Part shown: in pieces, positions 48,705-56,230 of the stretch
Layout of the letters: each line of letters begins with the position of its first letter
Numbering within the stretch: the first letter of the stretch is position 1
Assembly: GCF_000242455.2 (NCBI RefSeq)
Contig: NC_019892.1
Coordinates: 8,814,744-8,878,743 of the forward strand
Source: Singulisphaera acidiphila DSM 18658
GTDB taxonomy: Bacteria; Planctomycetota; Planctomycetia; Isosphaerales; Isosphaeraceae
Reading direction: 5' to 3'
DNA length: 64,000 nt
Program-made: the position numbers and the translations under genes
Notes under the pieces: generated by a model
What the model was told of the DNA's origin: nothing
The model's database searches: none
The model's input: only the letters and a program-made list of their open reading frames with translations

Positions 48705-50036
48705 ATGAGCCGACAGACGAGACGCGACTTCCTGCGAGCCTCAGCCGCCGCGACTTCCGGTGGGATCCTCCTGCCGTACGTGAATCCCAGGGGGCGCACC
48801 ATGGCCGACGAAACCAGGTCGCCGAATGAGCGGCCGCGAGTCGGCTGCATCGGTCTTGGCGGCATGGGGCGAGGCGATGCCAAGGCGGTCAAGCGGTACG
48901 GCGATATCCTGGCGGTCTGCGACGTCGACCGCAAACACGCCGAGTTTGCAAGGGATGAGAAGACCATCGGCAACGGCAAGGCCGACATTTACGAAGACTA
49001 CCGTAAACTGCTCGACCGTAACGATATCGATATCGTTACCATCAGCACGCCCGATCACTGGCACACGCGAATTGCCATCGCCGCCCTCCGCGCAGGCAAG
49101 GATGTCTACTGCCAGAAGCCGCTGACCCTGACCATCGACGAAGGCAAACAGCTTCGCAAAGTGGTCGAGGAGACGAAGCGAATCCTCCAGGTCGGCACCC
49201 AGCAACGGAGCGAGGACAAGAACAGGTTCTTGACGGCCGTCGCCATGGTCCACGACGGGCGGATCGGCAAGGTCAAGCGCGTGACCTGCGTCATCGGCGC
49301 CACGCCCGACGAAGGTAAGACGTTTCGCAAGACCGAACCACCCACGGAACTCAACTGGGAGATGTGGCTGGGCCAAGCACCCAAGGTTGATTACATCGCC
49401 GAACGATGCCACAACAATTTCCGCTGGTGGTACGAGTACTCCGGAGGCAAGATGACCGATTGGGGAGCCCACCACGTCGACATTGCCCAATGGGCGATCG
49501 GCATGGACCAATCCGGCCCCAAAACGGTCGAGGTTCTCTCCGCCGAGCACCCGGTCCCCTTCAAGGACGGGATGCCGATGGTGGACGACCGGTACAACAC
49601 GGCCACCGCCTTCCTCGTCCGCTGCCTCTTCCCCAACGACGTCGAGTTGCTAATCCGCCACGACACGGAGAACGGCGTTGAGTTCGAGGGGGAGAAGGGA
49701 AGCTTCTTCGTCAGTCGTAGCAAGCTGGTAGGGGAACCCGTCGACGAACTGGACAAGAACCCGATCCCCGAGTCGGCCTTGATCGCGCTCCGCAAAGGCA
49801 AGCGGCTCGACAGCCACATGGGCAACTTCATCGAGTGCGTCCGCGACCGAGCCACACCGGTCTCCGACGTCGCTTCGCATCATCGAATGCTCACCACCTG
49901 CCACCTCGCCAATATCGCGCTCCGGCTCGGACGGTCCCTCACCTGGGACCCGGTCAGCGAACAAATCGTCGGCGACCCCGACGCCAACAAGTGGCTCGGC
50001 CGCGAGCAGCGCAAGGGGTACGAGATCGACGCCTGA
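48705..50036 (+). CDS. Gfo/Idh/MocA-family oxidoreductase, Tat-exported
   Basis: A 443-residue enzyme beginning at ATG 48705 (TGGAGG nine bases upstream). The leader SRQTRRDFLRASAAATSGG is a textbook twin-arginine signal. The Rossmann start is VGCIGLGGMGRGD, and the catalytic lysine motif is CQKPLTLT. The C-terminal domain includes NNFRWWYEYSGGKMTDWGAHHVDIAQWAIG, a segment shared by glycoside-oxidising members. A separate DUF1080 gene lies 446 bp downstream on the same strand, so the pair may produce and hydrolyse keto-glycosides. Substrate unknown. Confidence 0.9.
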   Translation: MSRQTRRDFLRASAAATSGGILLPYVNPRGRTMADETRSPNERPRVGCIGLGGMGRGDAKAVKRYGDILAVCDVDRKHAEFARDEKTIGNGKADIYEDYRKLLDRNDIDIVTISTPDHWHTRIAIAALRAGKDVYCQKPLTLTIDEGKQLRKVVEETKRILQVGTQQRSEDKNRFLTAVAMVHDGRIGKVKRVTCVIGATPDEGKTFRKTEPPTELNWEMWLGQAPKVDYIAERCHNNFRWWYEYSGGKMTDWGAHHVDIAQWAIGMDQSGPKTVEVLSAEHPVPFKDGMPMVDDRYNTATAFLVRCLFPNDVELLIRHDTENGVEFEGEKGSFFVSRSKLVGEPVDELDKNPIPESALIALRKGKRLDSHMGNFIECVRDRATPVSDVASHHRMLTTCHLANIALRLGRSLTWDPVSEQIVGDPDANKWLGREQRKGYEIDA

Positions 50037-50482
50037 GCAAACGCTTCCATTTGCACTCCCCGGAAGCGTAGACACCCAGCCCGTACCTCAAATGAAATTG
50101 AATGCGAGCGGGGTGCCCGCGGTCCCAGGGGAATCAAGACAAATGGAGTTGAAAGCGGGGTGCCCGCGATCTCAGGGAATGCAACTGCTGGGGGGAACCG
50201 GGTTCGGGGCGAACTTGCCAGCGACCCCAAACTTCCTGCCCTCGCTACCTTCGCGAGATTCCCTTTCGCGAACCGCTACGATATGATCCGTTTCTCCGTG
50301 TGCCGCACGCCCCGCGTCAGGAATTGACGGCGTGCTGGCACAACGACTCTCCTCGTCTCGATCCGAGCATACCTTCACAGCAACAAAGGTATGCCGGGAG
50401 CCCCCTCGCAGCCAAAAGAGGAATTCTTGCGCGTCAGTCATCCGTTAGGGAATTGAATCCGGCCGAACGGGAGATCGAAATC
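50037..50482. other. Intergenic region between Gfo/Idh and DUF1080 genes, with two repeat copies
   Basis: GCGGGGTGCCCGCGGTCCCAGGG is present at 50108-50130 and a diverged copy GCGGGGTGCCCGCGATCTCAGGG at 50155-50177, 47 bp apart. Matching flanks (AATGAAATTGAA and AATGGAGTTGAA) show that a roughly 47-bp unit was duplicated and then diverged. The same motif forms half of the hairpin at 48411-48456. No gene is supported in the remaining 300 bp. Confidence 0.6.
50041..50069 (+). terminator. Hairpin after the Gfo/Idh gene
   Basis: ACGCTTCC (50041-50048) pairs exactly with GGAAGCGT (50062-50069), four bases past the stop codon. The 13-base loop is C-rich. It is a plausible weak terminator. Confidence 0.5.
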
Positions 50483-51181
50483 ATGTTCTGCGTTCGATGG
50501 GTCGCGACCGCCTCGTTGCTCGTCTTACTCGGGGGCCCGGCGGTTGCCGAGGACTTCCGGGATCTGTTCAACGGCAAGGATCTGGATGGGTGGGTCGCCG
50601 AGGGGGTCAAGGACTTCGTCAAGGACGGCGAAACCAGGCCGGTCTGGAGCGTCAAGGACGGAGAGATCCTCTGCACCGGGAAGGGGTTCGGCTTCCTGCG
50701 GTACGCTCGCGAGGAGTTCGCCGATTTCATCTTCCGGGTCGAGTTCCGGATGGCTCCCAAGTGCAACAGCGGCCTGGGAATCCGCACGCGGGTCTTCGAC
50801 CCCAAAAGCTCGAAGGCCACGCGGCCCTCGATCTACAGCTATGAGATCCAGTTGACCGACGACGCGGGCCTGCCGGCAACGAAGCATAGCAGTGGATCGC
50901 TCTACCGGTACGTCGCTCCCAAGGAAAGCGCCATGAGGCCCGCCTCGGAGTGGAACCGGATCGACGTGGAATGCGTCGGCCCCCACGTCAAGGTCACGCT
51001 CAACGGCAAGGAGATTATCGACGTCGATCAAACCACCATCGAAGAGCTCAAGCAGAAGCCGCTCAAAGGGTACGTCTGCCTTCAGAACCACGGCGGAACG
51101 ATCGAGTTCCGCAACGTTCGGATCCAGGAGATCAAAGGGACAGGCGACGGCAGCGGAACCAAGCTCTCGACCATTCGTTGA
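50483..51181 (+). CDS. DUF1080 (3-keto-disaccharide hydrolase-like) protein, secreted
   Basis: A 232-residue protein with ATG at 50483 opening a signal peptide (TASLLVLLGGPAVA). The single DUF1080 domain starts EDFRDLFNGKDLDGWVAEG and continues through FADFIFRVEFRMAPKCNSGLGIR, SGSLYRYVAPKESAM and GGTIEFRNVRIQEIK. It is a paralogue of the proteins at 9724 and 31356 but includes a longer loop around 110-130. The kinase gene begins only 20 bp after the stop, though a functional link between the two is not obvious. Confidence 0.85.
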   Translation: MFCVRWVATASLLVLLGGPAVAEDFRDLFNGKDLDGWVAEGVKDFVKDGETRPVWSVKDGEILCTGKGFGFLRYAREEFADFIFRVEFRMAPKCNSGLGIRTRVFDPKSSKATRPSIYSYEIQLTDDAGLPATKHSSGSLYRYVAPKESAMRPASEWNRIDVECVGPHVKVTLNGKEIIDVDQTTIEELKQKPLKGYVCLQNHGGTIEFRNVRIQEIKGTGDGSGTKLSTIR

Positions 51182-51201
51182 CCACACGCAAAAGGTGTTT
51201 G

Positions 51202-52149
51202 ATGTCGCTGGCATGCTCGCCCGATCACGACGCTTCGGCTCGATACCATTCCATGAATACCGATCGAATCCACACCCAGCGCATTCAGACCCTCTCGTAC
51301 TGGACCCGGCCGGTCACGATCGAGCCTCTGCCAGGTGGCATCACCAATCACAATTACCTGGTCAGCGACGCCGGCCATTTGTACGTGGCGCGGCTCTGCG
51401 TGGACAAGACGCTGCTCGGGATCGACCGCCGCAACGAGGTCGTCTGCCATAGGGCCGCGCACGCCTGCGGGATCGCCCCCGAACTCGTCCACCAGGAAGA
51501 CGGGGTCCTCGTCACCCAGCACGTCTCGGGCCGAACCCTCGCTTCCGAGGACGTGCGTGACCTCGCCTTTATTCCTCGGCTGGTCGCCGTCTTGCAGACG
51601 CTTCACGAGTCCTGGGACGCGCTCACCGGGGAGATCCTCTATTTCTCGCCGTTTCAGACCGCCCGGACCTACGCCAAGACGGCCGCTGCGCTGAACGCGC
51701 GGTTGCCCGGCGACATCGACCGGTTGCTCGAGGATGCCGGCCGCCTTTCCCGACAACTCGGCCTGTACGTGCCGGTCCTTTGCCATAACGACCTGCTGGC
51801 CGGCAACATCATCGTCGAAGACAACGGCGATCGCGTCTGGCTGGTCGACTGGGAGTACGCCGGGATCGGCCATCCGCTCTTTGACCTGGCGGGCGTTTGC
51901 GCCAACAACGCCTTCTCGGAATCCCAGGAACTCGCATTGCTCGGCGCTTACAGGGGTTCGGTCAACGAGTGCGACCTCCGCGACCTCCGAATCCTCAAGA
52001 CGATGTCCTCGCTGCGCGAAGCGCTCTGGGCCGTGATCCAGACGGTGGCCTCGGACATTGATTTCGACTACGTCCGCTACGCCAACGAGAATTTCGAGGC
52101 TTACCGCGAGGCTAGGAGACAGCTCAGGGTTCCCGTGACGGCCCCTTGA
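51202..52149 (+). CDS. Choline/ethanolamine kinase-like phosphotransferase
   Basis: A 315-residue kinase-like protein starting at ATG 51202, with AAAAGGTG seven bases upstream; an in-frame ATG at 51253 lacks such a site. The fold shows PLPGGITNHNYLV (glycine-rich loop, about 43-55), the catalytic loop CHNDLLAGNII (D197, N202) and the metal-binding VDWEYAGIGHPLFDLA (D216), as in LicA/choline kinases. A phosphoethanolamine methyltransferase gene follows on the same strand, so the pair could make phosphoethanolamine or phosphocholine for lipids or surface decoration. Substrate preference is inferred from context. Confidence 0.82.
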   Translation: MSLACSPDHDASARYHSMNTDRIHTQRIQTLSYWTRPVTIEPLPGGITNHNYLVSDAGHLYVARLCVDKTLLGIDRRNEVVCHRAAHACGIAPELVHQEDGVLVTQHVSGRTLASEDVRDLAFIPRLVAVLQTLHESWDALTGEILYFSPFQTARTYAKTAAALNARLPGDIDRLLEDAGRLSRQLGLYVPVLCHNDLLAGNIIVEDNGDRVWLVDWEYAGIGHPLFDLAGVCANNAFSESQELALLGAYRGSVNECDLRDLRILKTMSSLREALWAVIQTVASDIDFDYVRYANENFEAYREARRQLRVPVTAP

Positions 52150-52227
52150 GAGACGCGGAGAGGCGGTTCATCCAGGAAGCAAGGGCTTGGAGAAACCGGT
52201 CTCACCTAACTACAATCTTTCTTTCGC

Positions 52228-52243
52228 GCCCCCGGACGGGGGC
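52228..52243 (+). terminator. Short hairpin between kinase and methyltransferase genes
   Basis: GCCCCC and GGGGGC pair around GGAC within the 186-bp spacer, followed by CCTCCCCGTTCTT. It might attenuate or terminate transcription, but the short stem makes this a weak call. Confidence 0.4.
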
Positions 52244-52335
52244 CTCCCCGTTCTTAAAGGGGATTGGCCGGCAGGGGTCGGCAACAGGACGATCCCCCCC
52301 TGCCAGAACGGTCATCCTCGAATCGAAGGCACGCC

Positions 52336-53145
52336 ATGACGCCCCAGCAGACTTCGGATTCCTCGTCCCAGATCTACGACAACAACGGTCAATACACCCG
52401 TAAAGGGATCTTGCGATACGAAAGGATCTTCGGCGAAGGCTACATCAGCACCGGAGGTCACGAGACCACCCTCTACCTCTGCTCCAAACTCGAGGGCCGA
52501 CTGCTCCCCGGAGCACGGGTGCTCGACGTCGGTTGCGGCATCGGTGGGGCCATGTTTTACCTGGCCAAGGATCACGGCTCGAAGGTCACGGGCATTGACC
52601 TCGCCCCCATGATGATCACCATCGCCCAGGAACGGGCCGCCGAACTCAAAGACGGCACCGGCGCCACGTTCCTCCTCGGCGACATCATGGAGATCCCGGC
52701 CAACGAGACGTTCGACATCGTCTGGAGCCGCGACGCCCTGATGCACGTCGCAGACAAGACCCGCCTCTTCGCCCGCTTGTTCGACTTGCTTGAGCCAGGC
52801 GGCAAGCTCGTCATCACCGACTACGCCAAAGGCATCGGCGCAGGCTCGCCCGAATTCCAGGCCTATGTCGCCTCGACCGGCTACAACCTGCTCGACCCCG
52901 CAAGCTACGGCAAGCTCCTCGAAGCGGCCGGCTTCGTCGACGTGGTCGTCGAGGACGCGACCGACAAGTTCCTCGACATCATGAAGCGCGAGTCCGACCG
53001 GCTGGCCGCCAACCCCGAGGCGTTCGTCAAGGAGTTCAGCGAGCAAGACCTGAACTACCTGCGCGACCGCTGGGCCATGAAGGACGGCTTCTGCAAAGCG
53101 GGCGACATGAAGTGGGGCATCTTCCAGGCCACCAAGAGCCGCTAA
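52336..53145 (+). CDS. Phosphoethanolamine N-methyltransferase
   Basis: A 269-residue SAM-dependent enzyme that probably methylates phosphoethanolamine stepwise to phosphocholine. The N terminus NNGQYTRKGILRYERIFG followed by GYISTGGHETT is the substrate-binding signature of plant and Plasmodium PMT proteins, and VLDVGCGIGGAMFYLA is the SAM motif. The catalytic Tyr-His pair of the Plasmodium enzyme is conserved as Y20 (in NGQYT) and H136 (in SRDALMHV). Length equals the single-domain Plasmodium form. The ATG at 52336 is used; the frame continues to 52264 without family sequence. The kinase-like gene just upstream should supply the substrate. Confidence 0.88.
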   Translation: MTPQQTSDSSSQIYDNNGQYTRKGILRYERIFGEGYISTGGHETTLYLCSKLEGRLLPGARVLDVGCGIGGAMFYLAKDHGSKVTGIDLAPMMITIAQERAAELKDGTGATFLLGDIMEIPANETFDIVWSRDALMHVADKTRLFARLFDLLEPGGKLVITDYAKGIGAGSPEFQAYVASTGYNLLDPASYGKLLEAAGFVDVVVEDATDKFLDIMKRESDRLAANPEAFVKEFSEQDLNYLRDRWAMKDGFCKAGDMKWGIFQATKSR

Positions 53146-53211
53146 GCCCCCCCGCATAGCTTCCCCTCCGAGCAGCGGGTCCAAATGAACTCCGCTTCCG
53201 ATTCCGATCGC

Positions 53212-53485
53212 CGGGTTGGCCCAGGGTCTCCACCACGCCCTCGGCCAACCCGCCTCGATCGCTTTGCCTCCCCGCCTATTCGACGGTCTCCCATCCCCCC
53301 TCCTCATATCTTGACAGTAGTACATCAGGCCGATAGCTTGAGACCCAAGCGGCGGCGCCCCAAGCGGGTGAAACCACTGTCTTCGGATGGTGGGTCTCAC
53401 CTCTCCGGGGCTACCCCGGGGGAGCATCTTCCACGGAGATCGCAGCGCGTGAGCGGCCCTACGCTTCGCGTAGAAATGCTCACGC
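53212..53485 (+). ncRNA. Candidate structured leader/ncRNA upstream of the retron-type RT
   Basis: Four nested or successive inverted repeats fill this spacer: CGGGTTGGCC (53212-53221) with GGCCAACCCG (53243-53252); TGAGACCCA (53339-53347) with TGGGTCTCA (53391-53399); CCGGGG (53405-53410) with CCCCGG (53414-53419); and GCGTGAGC (53447-53454) with GCTCACGC (53478-53485), the last enclosing CTACGC/GCGTAG. Retron loci place a folded msr-msd RNA immediately before the RT gene, so this is the expected location. The first hairpin may instead be the methyltransferase terminator. No flanking a1/a2 pair was identified with confidence. Confidence 0.45.
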
Positions 53486-53498
53486 CCGACGAGACTGG

Positions 53499-54848
53499 TT
53501 GGGGCGACCACCGCTGTTATCCACCCAGAATGCCGAATTCATCGTCCGGGAACTGGCCAACGCGTTCGTTGAAGGCGTCTGGGACCTCGACGGCCTCGTC
53601 GCCCGAGGTGAACAGACGCTTGGCCGGCGTCCGCGATGGCTCCGCCATCTGGCTCGCCGACTGCTGGCCGCCTTCAATGATGGCCGGCGTCCTCCGGCCG
53701 CGCAAATCGCACGGTTCATTCACAACGATCGCGGTTTCGACCGGGTCCGCGAACGGTACGAGCTCACGATGGAGTGGAGCCGCCGGCCCCCTCCGGTAAT
53801 GAGCCCCGGACCGGGGGAGCCGGAGTCTTGGCCTGTCCCGGCCATCGTGACCCCGGAAGACCTGGCCGAACGACTTGGTCTGACTCGCTCCGAACTCGAC
53901 TGGTTCGCGGATTCTCAGGCACGCGAAGGCCGAGGGTCCCCGGAAAAACTCCGGCACTACCACTATCGCTGGCAAGCGAAACGCTCCGGCTCGGCCCGCT
54001 TGATCGAGGCTCCAAAACCACGCCTGAAGGCCATTCAGCGCAGGTTGCTCGACGAAATTGTCGCGATGGTCCCCCCTCATGACGCCGCTCACGGCTTCCG
54101 CCTCGGCCGATCGGTACGGACCTACGTCGAGCCCCACATCGGCCGGACCATCGTCCTCAAAATGGACCTCCGCGACTTCTTCCCTTCGATCTCGGCGGCC
54201 TGGATCACCGCCCTTTTCTTAACGGCCGGGTATCCCGAACCGGTGGCCCGATTGCTCTCGGGCTTCTGCACCAACAGCGTCCCGCCCGACATCTGGGCCG
54301 ATCCAAGGTGCCCAATCCAGGGCCCCGAGCATTGGAGGCTGAGACGGCTTCACCGCCAAACCCACCTGCCGCAAGGCGCCCCGACCTCCCCTGCAATCGC
54401 GAATCTCTGCGCCTATCGGCTCGACTGCCGTTTGCAGGCCCTCGCCACCTCAGTCGAGGCCCGTTACACCCGATACGCCGACGACCTGGCCTTCTCCGGC
54501 GATCAACGGTTGGCGCGGGCGGTCGAACGGTTCCAGACCCAGGTCGGCGCTATCGCCCTGGAGGAAGGCTTCGTGGTCCAGCACCGGAAAACCCGGGCGA
54601 TGCGTCAAGCTGTCCGCCAGCGCGTGGCCGGCGTCGTTCTGAACGTGCGGCCTAACGTCCCCAGGCCGGACTATGACCGGCTGAAAGCCACACTGACCAA
54701 CTGCATCAAGCAGAGCCCTCAGTCACAGAACCGGGATGGCCATGCCGACTTCCAGGCCCACCTGCGCGGCCGAATCGCCTACGTGGCGGCCCTCAACCCC
54801 AACCGGGGTCAACGGCTCCGCGCCTTGTTCGAGCAAATTGCGTGGTGA
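53499..54848 (+). CDS. Retron-type reverse transcriptase
   Basis: A 449-residue RNA-directed DNA polymerase. The first possible start is a TTG at 53499 because no ATG or GTG lies in frame before residue 91; the frame is open to 53337. An N-terminal 110-residue extension (ARGEQTLGRRPRWLRHLARR) precedes the RT fold: DLAERLGLTRSELDWFAD, HYHYRWQAKRSGSARLIEAPKP, KMDLRDFFPSI (D223), LPQGAPTSPAIANL (290-303) and RYTRYADDLAFS (D328, D329). The retron marks are altered: NAxxH is YVEPH and VTG is VAG (376-378) in QRVAGVVLN. The layout resembles myxobacterial retron RTs. No intron maturase or DGR partner is nearby. Confidence 0.83.
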   Translation: MGRPPLLSTQNAEFIVRELANAFVEGVWDLDGLVARGEQTLGRRPRWLRHLARRLLAAFNDGRRPPAAQIARFIHNDRGFDRVRERYELTMEWSRRPPPVMSPGPGEPESWPVPAIVTPEDLAERLGLTRSELDWFADSQAREGRGSPEKLRHYHYRWQAKRSGSARLIEAPKPRLKAIQRRLLDEIVAMVPPHDAAHGFRLGRSVRTYVEPHIGRTIVLKMDLRDFFPSISAAWITALFLTAGYPEPVARLLSGFCTNSVPPDIWADPRCPIQGPEHWRLRRLHRQTHLPQGAPTSPAIANLCAYRLDCRLQALATSVEARYTRYADDLAFSGDQRLARAVERFQTQVGAIALEEGFVVQHRKTRAMRQAVRQRVAGVVLNVRPNVPRPDYDRLKATLTNCIKQSPQSQNRDGHADFQAHLRGRIAYVAALNPNRGQRLRALFEQIAW

Positions 54849-54925
54849 ACGGTCACACGAGTGTTGTTTCCGGGGTACGTCCACGGAATCCCCATCACCC
54901 CCCTTTGATCTGGAAACTGCCAACG

Positions 54926-56182
54926 ATGCGCACCGCTCTCGCCTTCGCCCTGCTTTCCACACTCGCCCTGGCACAGGCCACGGCCGCTGAGGAACGCCCC
55001 GTCGCCGAGAAGTACCTGATCTCCGGCGATCTCGCGGGGGGCCAAAAAGCCCTCGACGCCATTCTCAAGGCCCATCCCGAGGATGCCCAGGCCCGATTCG
55101 GCCTCGGCGCACTCCAGTTTGTCCGGGCCGTCGAGCACCTGGTCCAGGGGTTTTACCAGCACGGGCTGCAACCCGACCTCTCCGGCGGCATGATCCCGTT
55201 CGCGCGAATCCCGGTCCCGGCGAACCCCAACCCGAAGCCGATCGCCTACGAAGATCTTCGTCAACTCTTCGAGGAATTCCTCGGTGATCTCACCAAAGCC
55301 GAGGCAACGCTCGGGCAAGTCCGGGACGATGCGGTGAAACTCCCCATCCGCTTCGGCCTCATCCGCCTCGATTTCGATGGCGACGGCCAGGTAAACGAGG
55401 ACGAAACACTCTGGAAGATCTACGCCCGCCTGAACGGCCAAGCCGGGCAGAACCGGCCTGATAGCGAGCAGGAGAACGCCTTCCCGATCACCTTCGACCG
55501 TGGCGACGTGGCCTGGCTACGCGGCTATTGCCACCTCTTGATGAGCGTGTCGGAAATCTACCTGGCCCATGACGCCAAGCTCCTCTTCGACCACACGGCT
55601 CATCTCTTCTTCGCCAAGCCGAAGACGCCGTTCCCGTTCCTGAAAAACGATCCGCAAGGGCTCAACCCGATGCGTGACAACAGACCCAACGTCGGCCTGA
55701 TTGGCGACCTCCTGGCATTCGTCCACCTGCTCCACTTCCCGGTGAAGGAACCCGCGAGGATGGGCGCAGCGCTCACGCACATGGAAACGATGCTGACCCT
55801 CAGCCGGGAGTCGTGGAAGGCCTACCTTGCCGAAACCGATGACGACCACGAATGGATCCCGAACCCGAAGCAGAACAGTGTCATTCCCAACGGTAAAGTG
55901 ACCGGCGAAATGCTCAAGGGTTGGCTCGGCTTCATCGACGAAGCGGAGGCGATCCTCGCCGGCAAGAAGCTCGTCCCCTTCTGGCGCGAGGCCGACAACA
56001 AGGCGGTGAACCTGCACAGGGTCTTCACCGAACCGCGTGAGTTGGACCTGATCCTCTGGATCCAGGGAACGGCCGCCGCCCCCTATCTCGAGGTCGGCCC
56101 GGTCACCCAGCCGGAGTTCTGGTCTCGGCTCCTGCGTGTCTTTCGAGGTGAATTCTTCGGGTTCGCGATCTGGTTCAACTGA
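54926..56182 (+). CDS. Secreted protein of unknown function with EF-hand-like loop
   Basis: A 418-residue protein with ATG at 54926 opening a signal peptide (TALAFALLSTLALAQATAA). The opening AEKYLISGDLAGGQKALDAILKAHPEDAQARFGLGALQF reads as one TPR-like repeat. DFDGDGQVNEDE (around 150-161) is a perfect EF-hand/dockerin-type calcium loop. The rest is helical with no recognised domain. It begins 78 bp after the RT gene on the same strand; co-transcription is possible but the signal peptide argues against a retron effector role. Confidence 0.7.
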   Translation: MRTALAFALLSTLALAQATAAEERPVAEKYLISGDLAGGQKALDAILKAHPEDAQARFGLGALQFVRAVEHLVQGFYQHGLQPDLSGGMIPFARIPVPANPNPKPIAYEDLRQLFEEFLGDLTKAEATLGQVRDDAVKLPIRFGLIRLDFDGDGQVNEDETLWKIYARLNGQAGQNRPDSEQENAFPITFDRGDVAWLRGYCHLLMSVSEIYLAHDAKLLFDHTAHLFFAKPKTPFPFLKNDPQGLNPMRDNRPNVGLIGDLLAFVHLLHFPVKEPARMGAALTHMETMLTLSRESWKAYLAETDDDHEWIPNPKQNSVIPNGKVTGEMLKGWLGFIDEAEAILAGKKLVPFWREADNKAVNLHRVFTEPRELDLILWIQGTAAAPYLEVGPVTQPEFWSRLLRVFRGEFFGFAIWFN

Positions 56183-56230
56183 GACAAGACGACCGGCCAC
56201 TTCAAAAACGATCGAAGGAGTGAGGCCCCC

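Noticed and set aside
53185-53799. 204-residue forward frame covering the RT leader
   Set aside because: It crosses several strong inverted repeats and overlaps the RT gene in another frame; sequence is arginine/serine/proline-rich without motifs.
54926-56182. Retron effector gene downstream of the RT
   Set aside because: The protein has a signal peptide and an EF-hand-like loop, unlike known cytoplasmic retron effectors; co-transcription alone is not sufficient evidence.
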